Shown here piece after piece: positions 45,247 to 53,394 of a DNA stretch of 64,000 nt. The DNA lies in assembly GCF_014207985.1 (NCBI RefSeq), contig NZ_JACHMI010000001.1, positions 5,563,001 through 5,627,000 on the forward strand, written 5' to 3'. Each line of letters begins with the position of its first letter. Positions within the stretch are counted from its first letter, which is position 1. The translations under genes were made by a program, and so were the position numbers. The notes beneath the pieces are model-generated. The model saw nothing but the letters and a program-made list of their open reading frames with translations. It had not been told where the DNA came from and did not search any database. This DNA comes from Nonomuraea rubra. GTDB lineage: Bacteria > Actinomycetota > Actinomycetes > Streptosporangiales > Streptosporangiaceae.

Positions 45247-46430
45247 TAGGAGCCCTGTCTCCGGAGCAAGGGCCTGATCACCGTGAGCTGCGCCGCGGCC
45301 AGCAGCAGGCACGCGGCGGCCAGGCCGCCCCACAGGCCCGCCGGACCGGCGTGCTCCAGGAGCCGCGTGCCGCACAGCGGCGCCAGGACGGTGGCGAAAC
45401 CCCAGCAGGTGCCGAAGACCGCCAGGTAACGCCCCCGCGCGTCCGGCGGTGCGAGATCGACGACCAGGGCGTAGCTGCGCCCGAACATCAGCACGTCCCC
45501 GGCGCTCCACACCACCGTGGCGGCGAGGTGCCCCGGCAGCCCGTCCGCCATGGCGTAGCCGGCCAGCCCCGCGGCGAGCAGCAGGTAGCCGGACGTCATC
45601 GCCGCATGGTGGGACAGCCCCGCCGTCCACCGCAGCAGCGGCTGGCAGGCCACCATCACGACGGCCGAGACGGCCGAGAGCAACCCGGCGTCGGCCGCCT
45701 CCAGCCCGCGCCGCACCAGGGCCAGCGGCATGGCCATCCCGACCTGCATGAAGATCACGGCGAAGAGCGTGCCGGAGAAGAGGAGCACGAGGAGCCGGTG
45801 ATCGCGCCAGGCCGACCGGTCGCCGGCCGCCGCGCTCGCGGGCCGGCGGGTGGCGGGCGGCGGGTCGGCGGGCAGCGCAAGGCGGATCACGGCCGCGCAG
45901 ATCAGGCAGCTCACGGCGTCCGCGACGAACAGCCAGCGCAGGTCCCACCGGCCCAGGCCCGCGGCGATCAGGCCGGCGCCCATGCCGCCCACCGCCAGGG
46001 CCGTGTTGAACAGGCTGAACGCCTGCGCCTGCTGCTCCGGCCGTACGGCGTCGGCGATCATCGCCTGCGACGGCGGCTCGTAGATCTCGAAGACCAGCCC
46101 GAGCAGGACGGCGAACGCCGCGACCATCGCCACGGATCCGGAGACCGCGATGCCGGCCTGCGCCAGCGCGCACCCCACCAGCCCGGCGACGATCGTCCGG
46201 CGACGGCCGAGCCGGTCGGCCAGCACGCCGCCCAGCAGCCGCGAGGGGATCGTGGCCAGGCCGAACGCGGCCGAGATCACGCCCGCGGCCACCAGGCTCA
46301 CCCCGAAGTCGGTGGTGATCAGGACGGTGAGGAACCCGAGGGAGAAGGCTCCCAGCCGGTTGACCGCCCGCGCCAGGACGAGCCACCACACCGTACGCGG
46401 CAACCGCCCCGCACCTCCGATGACCGGCAC
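45219..46430 (-). CDS. MFS transporter (12 TM)
   Basis: A 403-residue MFS protein with 12 hydrophobic segments. Motif A is LGGVLADRLGRRRTIVAG; EIYEPPSQAMIADAV is the cytoplasmic signature of the TMHS/YfcJ-like drug and sugar efflux group. I start it at GTG 46430, 5 nt after GGGAGG; GTG 46436 would overlap the ribosome site. It is transcribed towards the TetR gene, 60 bp away, and diverges from the CGNR gene. Drug export under TetR control is inferred. Confidence 0.9.
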   Translation of the reverse strand: MPVIGGAGRLPRTVWWLVLARAVNRLGAFSLGFLTVLITTDFGVSLVAAGVISAAFGLATIPSRLLGGVLADRLGRRRTIVAGLVGCALAQAGIAVSGSVAMVAAFAVLLGLVFEIYEPPSQAMIADAVRPEQQAQAFSLFNTALAVGGMGAGLIAAGLGRWDLRWLFVADAVSCLICAAVIRLALPADPPPATRRPASAAAGDRSAWRDHRLLVLLFSGTLFAVIFMQVGMAMPLALVRRGLEAADAGLLSAVSAVVMVACQPLLRWTAGLSHHAAMTSGYLLLAAGLAGYAMADGLPGHLAATVVWSAGDVLMFGRSYALVVDLAPPDARGRYLAVFGTCWGFATVLAPLCGTRLLEHAGPAGLWGGLAAACLLLAAAQLTVIRPLLRRQGSYAIVGAGPP

Positions 46431-46504
46431 GTTCACCTCCCGCGTGACCGACGAAGCTGATAACGTCAGTCACGGACCCTAAGGCGAGAGGAGTGACCAG
46501 TCAA

Positions 46505-47077
46505 GTGTTGTTCGATAGTCACGTGGCGATCCTGCTCGACACCGCGGTATCGCTCGTGAACGTGCTGACCGACGGCGGCGACCGCGGCAAGCCCTACGTG
46601 GCGCCCAAGGGCGACTCGCTGCCCGACGTGATCCGCGCCGTGCTGCCGGGCAACGTGACGGTCTCCATGGAGGAGGCCCTCTACCTGGCCGGGACCACGC
46701 TGAAGGTCCGGCGCGTGTTCGAGGCCATGGACGCCGGGCGGGAGGACGACGCCGCCGCCGTCGTCAACGCGCTCGTCGTCAGCACGGGCGCGCGGCCCCA
46801 GCTCGACCGCGTACCCGGAGAGCCGTGGCAGGTGCACTTCCACGGCGCCGACGACACCATCGCCGTGGGCTGGAGCGCCGGCATCGCCTCCGCGCTGACC
46901 CTGGCCATCGGCAGCGACCTCGGCGGGCGCCTCGGGGTCTGCCAGGCCAGGCAGTGCGACCGCGTGTACGTGGACACCTCCCGCAACGGGGTGCGCCAGT
47001 TCTGCTCCCGCTCCTGCCAGAGCCGCATGAAGGCGGCGGCCTTCCGCGCCCGCTCCGCCGGGAGAGCCGCCCGCTGA
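46505..47077 (+). CDS. CGNR zinc-finger protein
   Basis: A protein of about 190 residues of the CGNR family, widespread in actinomycetes as small putative transcription factors. The N-terminal region (FDSHVAILLDTAVSLVNVLT) is the family's RNaseH-like/ABATE domain start. The C-terminal finger is CQARQCDRVYVDTSRNGVRQFCSRSCQSR, with four Cys in CxxxxC..CxxxC spacing; Asn-Gly-Val-Arg stands where CGNR names the family. GTG 46505 is 11 nt after AGGAG; GTG 46493 directly abuts the ribosome site and is less likely. Stop is followed by a 15-bp tandem repeat. Confidence 0.88.
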   Translation: MLFDSHVAILLDTAVSLVNVLTDGGDRGKPYVAPKGDSLPDVIRAVLPGNVTVSMEEALYLAGTTLKVRRVFEAMDAGREDDAAAVVNALVVSTGARPQLDRVPGEPWQVHFHGADDTIAVGWSAGIASALTLAIGSDLGGRLGVCQARQCDRVYVDTSRNGVRQFCSRSCQSRMKAAAFRARSAGRAAR

Positions 47078-47120
47078 GGTCTCGCCCGCCGAGGTCTTGC
47101 CTGCCGAGGTCTCGCCTGCT
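47076..47120 (+). repeat. 15-bp tandem repeats just after the CGNR stop codon
   Basis: GAGGTCTCGCCCGCC (47076-47090), GAGGTCTTGCCTGCC (47091-47105) and GAGGTCTCGCCTGCT (47106-47120) are in perfect 15-bp register with two or three differences. The first begins inside the TGA stop (47075-47077). Confidence 0.9.
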
Positions 47121-47181
47121 CGGGGCGAAGGCGGCACCATTCGTAGTGCGCAGTCACAACCCCCGGCGGAGGAGATCGCGG

Positions 47182-48708
47182 ATGTTGTCGTACGAGCCCC
47201 TGACCCCCACCAGCTTCCTCGAACGATCCGCCTCCGTCTTCGGCTCGCGGCTCGCGGTCGTGGACGGCGGGCTGGAGCTCACCTACGCCGAGCTGTGGGA
47301 ACGCGCCCAGCGGCTGGCGGGCGCGCTGGCCGCGGCCGGGGTGCGGCCCGGCGACCGGGTGGCGGTGCTGGCGCACAACGGTCACCTGCTGCTGGAGTCC
47401 ACGTTCGGCGTGCCGGCGGCGGGCGCGGTGCTGGTGCCGATGAACATCCGCCTGTCCGCCGCCGAGCTGGCCTACATCCTCGACCACGCCGAGGTGTCGC
47501 TGCTCCTGCACGACGACGCCCTCACCGGCCTGGCGACCGAGGCGGCCGGCGCCACCGTGCGGCTGATCCCCGCCACCGAGTACGAGCCGCTGCTGGCCGC
47601 GGCCGACCCGATGCTGGTCAGGGTCGAGGACGAGCTGACCCCGCTGTCGATCAACTACACCAGCGGCACCACCGGGCGCCCCAAGGGAGTCGTCTACCAC
47701 CACCGCGGCGCCTACCTCCAGGCGCTGGCCATGGCGCTGCACACCAAGCTGGACACCGCGAGCTCCTACCTGTGGACGCTGCCGATGTTCCACTGCCACG
47801 GCTGGTGCTTCCCCTGGGCGGTCACGCTGGCCGGCGCCCGGCACGTCTGCCTGCCCAAGGTGGAGCCCGGCCAGGCGTGGCGGCTGATCCGCGAGCACCG
47901 CGTCACCCACCTGTGCGGCGCCCCGACCGTCCTGACCTCGCTGCTCGCCCACGAGGACGCCCCCGCCCGGGCCCTCGACCCCCGCCTGCTCGCCTGCGTC
48001 GGCGGCGCGCCGCCGAGCCCCGCCCTGCTGGAACGGGCGCTGCAGGCCGGCATCGACATGATCCACCTGTACGGGCTCACCGAGACGTACGGGCCCGCCG
48101 TCATCTGCCAGCCCCAGCCGGAATGGCGGGACCTGCCGATCGGGGAGTCGGCCGCGCTGACCGCCCGCCAGGGCGTGGGCAACGTGATCGCCCAGCGCAT
48201 CCGCGTCGTCGCCGACGACGGGCGCGACGTGCCCGCCGACGCCGCCACGGTCGGCGAGATCGCCGTACGCGGCAACGACGTCATGATCGGCTACCACCGC
48301 GACCCGGCGGCCACCGGGAAGGCCGCGCCCGACGGCTGGTTCCGCACCGGCGACCTGGGGGTGGTGCACGCCGACGGGTACGTGCAGATCGTCGACCGGG
48401 CCAAGGACGTGATCATCTCCGGGGGCGAGAACATCGCCTCCGTCGAGGTGGAGAACGTGCTGTTGAGCCATCCCGGCGTGCTGGAGGCCGCGGTCGTGGC
48501 CCGGCCGGACGCGCACTGGGGCGAGGTGCCCGTCGCGTACGTGACGCTCGCCACCGGGGCGCGGGCCACCGAGGCCGAGCTGATCGAGCACGTACGCGCC
48601 CGCCTGGCCCACTTCAAGGCCCCCAAGGCGGTGATCTTCGGCGAGCTGCCCAAGACCTCCACCGGCAAGATCCAAAAGAACGTCCTCAGGCAGCGCGCCG
48701 CAGGTTAA
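47182..48708 (+). CDS. Medium-chain acyl-CoA ligase (AMP-forming)
   Basis: A 508-residue ANL-superfamily ligase that activates a carboxylic acid to acyl-AMP and then to acyl-CoA. The P-loop-like motif is INYTSGTTGRPKGVVYHHRG. The acyl-pocket strand is MFHCHGWCFPWAVTLAG, LYGLTETYGPA is the A5 motif, GWFRTGDLGVVHADGYVQIVDRAKD the A7-A8 hinge, and the catalytic Lys is in LPKTSTGKIQK. The overall pattern is of the AlkK-type medium-chain fatty acid ligase group. GGAGGAG precedes ATG 47182. The permease gene follows 57 bp downstream. Confidence 0.94.
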   Translation: MLSYEPLTPTSFLERSASVFGSRLAVVDGGLELTYAELWERAQRLAGALAAAGVRPGDRVAVLAHNGHLLLESTFGVPAAGAVLVPMNIRLSAAELAYILDHAEVSLLLHDDALTGLATEAAGATVRLIPATEYEPLLAAADPMLVRVEDELTPLSINYTSGTTGRPKGVVYHHRGAYLQALAMALHTKLDTASSYLWTLPMFHCHGWCFPWAVTLAGARHVCLPKVEPGQAWRLIREHRVTHLCGAPTVLTSLLAHEDAPARALDPRLLACVGGAPPSPALLERALQAGIDMIHLYGLTETYGPAVICQPQPEWRDLPIGESAALTARQGVGNVIAQRIRVVADDGRDVPADAATVGEIAVRGNDVMIGYHRDPAATGKAAPDGWFRTGDLGVVHADGYVQIVDRAKDVIISGGENIASVEVENVLLSHPGVLEAAVVARPDAHWGEVPVAYVTLATGARATEAELIEHVRARLAHFKAPKAVIFGELPKTSTGKIQKNVLRQRAAG

Positions 48709-48765
48709 CCGCCGTCCAGAGGGGAAGGTCGCACCCACGGAGCGGACATCGGCAGTGGGGGCGTC

Positions 48766-50154
48766 ATGGTCACTTCGCGCAGCGTCTTCCGGCGCAAGCC
48801 GGTGGCGCAGATCGCCACGGAGCACGAGGGCGAGCTGTCCAGGTCGCTCGGGCTGTGGCAGCTCACCGCCATCGGCGTGGGCGGCATCATCGGCGCGGGC
48901 ATCTTCGCCCTGGCCGGCGCGGTCGCCCACGAGAGCGCGGGCCCGGCCGTGGTCGTGTCGTTCCTCATCGCGGGCGTCGCCAGCGCCGCCGCCGCGCTCT
49001 CCTACGCCGAGTTCGCCGGCCTGATCCCGAAGGCCGGCTCGGCCTACACCTACGGGTACGCGGTCCTGGGGGAGATCGTCGGCTGGTTCATCGGCTGGGA
49101 CCTGCTGCTGGAGTACACCGCGATCGTGGCCGTCGTGGCGATCGGCATCTCCGGCTACTTCGGCTTCCTGCTCCAGCACCTCGGCATCACGCTGCCCGCC
49201 TGGTCGCTCGGCGCGCCCGGCACCGGGCCGGGGCACGTGGTGGACCTGTTCGCGGTGGTGCTGTGCCTGCTCATCGCGGCGCTGCTGAACCTCGGGATCC
49301 GCGCGGCCGCCAGGTTCGAGACGATCGTGGTGGCCATCAAGGTCGCGGTCGTGCTGCTGGTCATCGTGGTCGGCTTCTTCCACATCAGCACCGCCAACTA
49401 CACGCCGTTCTTCCCGTTCGGGATCGGCGGCGCCATCACCGGCGCCGCCACCGTCTTCTTCGCCGTCTTCGGCTACGACGCGATGAGCACCGCGGCCGAG
49501 GAGTCGCGCGACGCCACGCGGCACATGCCCAAGGCGATCATCTACTCGCTGGTCATCTCCATGGTCCTGTACGTGCTGGCCTGCCTCGTGCTGACCGGCA
49601 TGCAGAACTACCGGGAGATCGACCCCGAGAGCGGCTTCTCCTCGGCCTTCGCCGCCGCCGGGCTGTCGGGCCTGGCGACGGTCATCGCGGTGGGGGCCAT
49701 CGTCGGCATCCTCACCGTCATGTTCACGTTCATGCTCGGCGTCACCCGGGTCTGGTTCTCGATGAGCAGGGACGGGCTGCTGCCGGCCTGGTTCGCCAGG
49801 CTGCACCCCGTACGCAGGGTGCCCACGCGGGTCACGTGGATCGTCGGCGTCGCCTCGGCGCTGATCGCCGGGTTCCTGCCCATCCAGGAGGCGGCCGAGC
49901 TGACGAACATCGGCATCCTGCTGGCGTTCGTGGTGGTGTGCGTGGCGGTGATCGTGCTGCGGTACCGGCAGCCGGACCTGCCGCGCTCGTTCCGCACGCC
50001 GTGGATGCCCGTGGTGCCGGCGGTGGGGGTGCTGTTCTCGATCTGGCTGATCACCTTCCTCGCGCCGGTGACGTGGCTGCGCTTCGCCGCCTGGTTCGTG
50101 CTCGGGCTGATCGTCTACTTCGCCTACAGCAAGCGGCACTCCGTACTGGAGTGA
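48766..50154 (+). CDS. APC-superfamily amino acid permease (cationic amino acid transporter-like)
   Basis: A 462-residue permease with 12 membrane segments. GIGVGGIIGAGIFALAGAVA in helix 1 is the unwound substrate-binding glycine motif of APC transporters; FFAVFGYDAMSTAAEESRD in helix 6 and RVPTRVTWIVG later are CAT/YhdG signatures. It is expected to import amino acids by proton symport or exchange. ATG 48766. Same direction as the acyl-CoA ligase; the ECF41 gene follows with its own promoter. Confidence 0.93.
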   Translation: MVTSRSVFRRKPVAQIATEHEGELSRSLGLWQLTAIGVGGIIGAGIFALAGAVAHESAGPAVVVSFLIAGVASAAAALSYAEFAGLIPKAGSAYTYGYAVLGEIVGWFIGWDLLLEYTAIVAVVAIGISGYFGFLLQHLGITLPAWSLGAPGTGPGHVVDLFAVVLCLLIAALLNLGIRAAARFETIVVAIKVAVVLLVIVVGFFHISTANYTPFFPFGIGGAITGAATVFFAVFGYDAMSTAAEESRDATRHMPKAIIYSLVISMVLYVLACLVLTGMQNYREIDPESGFSSAFAAAGLSGLATVIAVGAIVGILTVMFTFMLGVTRVWFSMSRDGLLPAWFARLHPVRRVPTRVTWIVGVASALIAGFLPIQEAAELTNIGILLAFVVVCVAVIVLRYRQPDLPRSFRTPWMPVVPAVGVLFSIWLITFLAPVTWLRFAAWFVLGLIVYFAYSKRHSVLE

Positions 50155-50160
50155 GCGCGC

Positions 50161-50186
50161 GTCACATCGGGCCGCCCGCGAACGTC
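50161..50186 (+). promoter_or_regulatory. ECF41-type promoter of the sigma factor gene
   Basis: GTCACA at 50161-50166 and CGTC at 50183-50186 are separated by 16 bp. ECF41 sigma factors are known to recognise TGTCACA-N16-CGTC and to drive their own gene. Here the first T of the -35 is C, otherwise the match and spacing are exact. The gene starts 39 bp downstream. Confidence 0.75.
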
Positions 50187-50224
50187 AGTGTGGTGACGGA
50201 CGCACGACAGCGAGACGAGGCCCG

Positions 50225-51109
50225 ATGAACGATCGTGAATTCCTGGCAGCCGGGTTCGAGGCGCACCGGGGGCACCTGAAAGCGGTGGCGTACCGGATGC
50301 TGGGCTCGCTCAGCGAGGCCGAGGACGCCGTGCAGGAGGCGTGGCTGCGGCTGAGCCGTACCGGCCCCGGCGACGTGGAGAACCTGGGCGGCTGGCTGAC
50401 CACGGTCGTCGGCCGGGTGTGCCTCGACATGCTGCGCGCCCGCACCTCACGCCGCGAGGAGTCGCTGGAGGCGCGCATGCCCGACCCCGTGGTGAGCCCC
50501 GCCTCCGGGCCCGACCCCGAGCAGGCGGCGCTGCTGGCCGACTCCGTCGGGCTGGCGCTGCTGGTGGTGCTGGAGTCGCTCACCCCGGCCGAACGGCTGG
50601 CGTTCGTGCTGCACGACATGTTCGCGGTGCCGTTCGAGGAGATCGCGCCGCTCGTCGGGCGCTCCCCGGCCACCGCCAGACAGCTCGCCAGCAGGGCCAG
50701 GCGGCGGGTACGCGGCGCCACGCCGGTGGCCGACCCCGACCTGTCCAGGCAGCGGGAGATCGTCGAGGCGTTCATCGCGGCCGCGCACCGCGGCGACTTC
50801 GCGGCGCTGGTGGCCGTGCTCGACCCCGACGTGGTGCTGCGGGCCGACGCCGGCGCGCTGACCGGCGGCCTGGCAGAGGTCCGCGGGGCGGAGAACGTGG
50901 CCGGGCAGGCGCTCACGTTCCGCCGCTACTCGCCGTCCACCGCGCACTCGGCGCTGGTCAATGGCCTGGCCGGGGTGGTCAACACCGTGGACGGCAGGCC
51001 GTCGGCGGTCATGAGCTTCACGATCACGGACGGCCGCATCGTCGAGATCGACATCCTCGCCGACCCGGAGCGGCTGGCCGCGCTCGACCTGGCCGTACTC
51101 GGCGACTGA
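50225..51109 (+). CDS. ECF41-family RNA polymerase sigma factor (SigJ-like)
   Basis: A 294-residue ECF sigma factor with the fused C-terminal SnoaL-like domain that defines ECF41. Region 2 is AYRMLGSLSEAEDAVQEAWLRL, with the linker GGWLTTVVGRVCLDMLRARTSRREE; region 4 is LTPAERLAFVLHDMFAVPFEEIAPLVGRSPATARQLASRARRRV. The C-terminal domain (about 175-294) keeps VVLRADAGAL and LADPERLAAL at the places of the DGGGR and NPDKL motifs. The C-domain acts in cis as the regulator, replacing an anti-sigma factor. A matching self-promoter lies upstream. The oxidoreductase normally adjacent to ECF41 genes could be the fusion at 51790. Confidence 0.93.
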   Translation: MNDREFLAAGFEAHRGHLKAVAYRMLGSLSEAEDAVQEAWLRLSRTGPGDVENLGGWLTTVVGRVCLDMLRARTSRREESLEARMPDPVVSPASGPDPEQAALLADSVGLALLVVLESLTPAERLAFVLHDMFAVPFEEIAPLVGRSPATARQLASRARRRVRGATPVADPDLSRQREIVEAFIAAAHRGDFAALVAVLDPDVVLRADAGALTGGLAEVRGAENVAGQALTFRRYSPSTAHSALVNGLAGVVNTVDGRPSAVMSFTITDGRIVEIDILADPERLAALDLAVLGD

Positions 51110-51116
51110 ACCGTCA

Positions 51117-51695
51117 TCACTTGGCCGCGGGGCGGGCGCGCACGTGCATGCGCTCGCCCTGCGGGCCGAACAGGGCCAGCACCTCGGTCGGCTCGTCGGC
51201 CTCGTTGACGAACGCGTGCGGCGTCCGGGTGTCGAACTCGGCCACCTCACCCGCCGACAGCACCACATGATGCTTGCCCAGCAGCAGCCGCAACCGCCCG
51301 GAAAGCACGTACAGCCACTCGTACCCCTCGTGGACCTGCTGCTCCGGCTCGTAGCCCGGCCACCCCGGCGGGTAGATCTGCTTGAACGCCTGCAGCCCGC
51401 CGGGCCGCCGGCTCAGCGGCACGTACGTCATGCCGTGCCGCTTGATCGGCCGCATGTGCACCCGCGGATCACCCGTCACCGGCGCGTCGATCAGCTCGTC
51501 GAGCTGCACCTGGAAGGCGTCGGCCAGCAGCAGCATCAGCTCCAGCGTCGGCTTGCGCCCGCCGGACTCCAGCCGCGACAGGGTGCTGACCGAGATGCCG
51601 GTGCTCTTCGACAGCTCCGCCAGCGTCGTGCCCCGCTCCTGGCGCATCGCCCGCAACCGCGGGCCGACCGCCTGCAGCACCTCATCGAGTTCCAC
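51117..51695 (-). CDS. XRE-family regulator with C-terminal cupin domain
   Basis: A 192-residue protein with an N-terminal helix-turn-helix (about 15-70: GTTLAELSKSTGISVSTLSRLESGGRKPTLELMLLLADAF) and a cupin (about 95-185: GYEWLYVLSGRLRLLLGKHHVVLSAGEVAEFDTRTPHAFVN). Such HTH-cupin regulators sense small molecules through the barrel. GTG 51695 (VELDEVLQAV) is used since upstream codons enter the promoter palindrome. It diverges from the oxidoreductase-methyltransferase fusion, which it probably represses. Confidence 0.92.
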   Translation of the reverse strand: MELDEVLQAVGPRLRAMRQERGTTLAELSKSTGISVSTLSRLESGGRKPTLELMLLLADAFQVQLDELIDAPVTGDPRVHMRPIKRHGMTYVPLSRRPGGLQAFKQIYPPGWPGYEPEQQVHEGYEWLYVLSGRLRLLLGKHHVVLSAGEVAEFDTRTPHAFVNEADEPTEVLALFGPQGERMHVRARPAAK

Positions 51696-51705
51696 CCGCC
51701 CTACT

Positions 51706-51720
51706 TTGCCATTTTGGCAA
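51706..51720. promoter_or_regulatory. Palindrome in the XRE-cupin / fusion-gene divergent promoter
   Basis: TTGCCATTTTGGCAA at 51706-51720 has exact 6-bp arms, TTGCCA and TGGCAA, around TTT. It lies 10 bp upstream of the regulator start and about 70 bp before the divergent fusion gene. It is the natural binding site for the HTH-cupin protein. Confidence 0.75.
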
Positions 51721-51789
51721 GGAAGTTTGTCAACCGGCGGGCGGGTGACGCACAGTGGCGCAGCAGTGAACGAGCGAGAGGAGCCGCGC

Positions 51790-53394
51790 ATGGACGCGAC
51801 GTACGACGTGGTGGTGATCGGCGGCGGGGCCGCCGGGCTGAGCGGGGCCCTCGCGCTGTCCCGGGCGCGCCGCAAGGTGCTGGTGATCGACTCGGGACAG
51901 CCCAGGAACGCCCCCGCGCAGGGCGTGCACGTGCTCCTGGGCCACGAGGGCGTGCCGCCCCGCGAGCTGCTGGCCGCCGGCCGCGCGGAGGTGACCGGCT
52001 ACGGCGGCGAGATCGTGACGGGCACCGTCACCGCGGCGGAGCGGCTCGACGGCGGGCGCTTCCGCGTCGTCCTGGCGGACGGCTCCGCGGTGGAGGCGGC
52101 CCGGCTGCTGGTGGCCACCGGCCTGGTCGACGAGCTGCCGCCGGTGCCGGGGCTGGCCGGGCGGTGGGGCCGCGAGGTGCTGCACTGCCCGTACTGCCAC
52201 GGCTGGGAGGTCCGCGACCAGGCCATCGGCGTCGTGGCCACCAGCCCGCTGGCCGTGCACCAGGCCCTGCTGTGGCGGCAGTGGAGCGACGACGTGATCC
52301 TCTTCCTGCACACAGCGCCCGAGCCGGGGGAGGAGGCCCGCGAGCAGCTCGCCGCCAGGGGGATCACCGTGGTCGAGGGCGAGCTGACCGGGATCGTGGT
52401 GACCGGCGACCGCCTCACCGGCGTACGGCTGGCCGGCGGCCGGGAGGTGCCCCGGCAGGCGCTGGCCGTCGGCACCCGCCTGGACGCCCGGCTCGACGGC
52501 CTCGACGGACTCGGGCTGGAGACCGCCGAGCAGGAGATGAACGGGTTCGTCATCGGCACGTACCTGCCCGCCGACGCCATGGGCAAGACCGCCGTGCCCG
52601 GGGTGTACGTGGCGGGCAACGTGCACAACGTGGTCGACCAGGTCGTCAGCGCCTCGGCGGCGGGCGTGCGGGCCGGCGCGGCCATCAACGCCGACCTGGT
52701 CGCCGAGGAGGCCGCCGCCGCCGTGGCCGCCCGCCGGGCCGCGATCGCCGCCGCTCCGCCCGGGCACATCCCCGGCGAGGTGACGGACGAGGAGTTCTGG
52801 GACGGCCGCTACCGCCAGAGCCGGCGGATCTGGAGCGGCGACCCCAATGCCGCGCTGGTCCGCGAGGTCACCGACCTGCCGCCGGGCACCGCGCTCGACC
52901 TGGGCAGCGGCGAGGGCGGCGACGCCATCTGGCTGGCCCGCAAGGGCTGGCGCGTCACCGCCGCCGACATCTCCGGCGTCGCCCTGCGCCGCGCCGCCCG
53001 CCACGCCGAGGAGGCGGGGGTGGGCAAGCAGATCGACTGGCAGCGCCACGACCTCGGCGAGTCGTTCCCCGAGGGCACCTACGACCTCGTCACCGCCTGC
53101 TACCTGCACTCCAGCAAGGACATGCCGCGCGAGCGGATCCTGCGCAGGGCCGCCGCCGCGGTCGCGCCCGGCGGGGTGCTGCTGGTCGCCGGGCACGCCG
53201 GCTGGCCGGCCTGGCAGCAGCACGACCACCCGGACGTGCACTTCCCCACGCCGCAGGAGGTGTTCGACTCCCTGGAGCCGGCGGAGGGGGAGTGGGAGGT
53301 GCTGCGCAGCGAGGAGTTCGAGCGCACCCAGAACGACCCCGACGGCCGGCCGACGACCCGCAGGGACAACGTGCTCATGATCCGGCGGCGTTGA
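51790..53394 (+). CDS. Fusion of thioredoxin-reductase-like oxidoreductase and SAM methyltransferase
   Basis: A 534-residue two-domain protein. Residues 1-310 form a TrxR-like FAD/NAD(P) oxidoreductase: VVIGGGAAGLSGALALSRARRKVLVIDSG for FAD, a CxxC redox pair in HCPYCHGWEVRDQ, and GVYVAGNVHNVVDQVVSASAAGVRAG for the second FAD contact. Residues about 340-534 are a class I methyltransferase of the TehB/ubiE type with LDLGSGEGGDAIWLARKGWRVTAADIS. I recall this domain pair being annotated as bifunctional in other actinomycetes. It could reduce and then methylate a disulfide, selenium or tellurium species; that is inference. The divergent XRE-cupin gene likely regulates it. Confidence 0.9.
   Translation: MDATYDVVVIGGGAAGLSGALALSRARRKVLVIDSGQPRNAPAQGVHVLLGHEGVPPRELLAAGRAEVTGYGGEIVTGTVTAAERLDGGRFRVVLADGSAVEAARLLVATGLVDELPPVPGLAGRWGREVLHCPYCHGWEVRDQAIGVVATSPLAVHQALLWRQWSDDVILFLHTAPEPGEEAREQLAARGITVVEGELTGIVVTGDRLTGVRLAGGREVPRQALAVGTRLDARLDGLDGLGLETAEQEMNGFVIGTYLPADAMGKTAVPGVYVAGNVHNVVDQVVSASAAGVRAGAAINADLVAEEAAAAVAARRAAIAAAPPGHIPGEVTDEEFWDGRYRQSRRIWSGDPNAALVREVTDLPPGTALDLGSGEGGDAIWLARKGWRVTAADISGVALRRAARHAEEAGVGKQIDWQRHDLGESFPEGTYDLVTACYLHSSKDMPRERILRRAAAAVAPGGVLLVAGHAGWPAWQQHDHPDVHFPTPQEVFDSLEPAEGEWEVLRSEEFERTQNDPDGRPTTRRDNVLMIRRR

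Noticed and set aside
12429..47120. Short tandem repeats as possible CRISPR arrays
   Set aside because: Units are directly adjacent with no unique spacers, only two to four copies, and no cas genes are present.
46681..50139. A 1152-codon minus-strand frame over the acyl-CoA ligase and permease genes
   Set aside because: Shadow frame: repetitive Gly/Arg/His composition and direct opposition to two genes with clear motifs.
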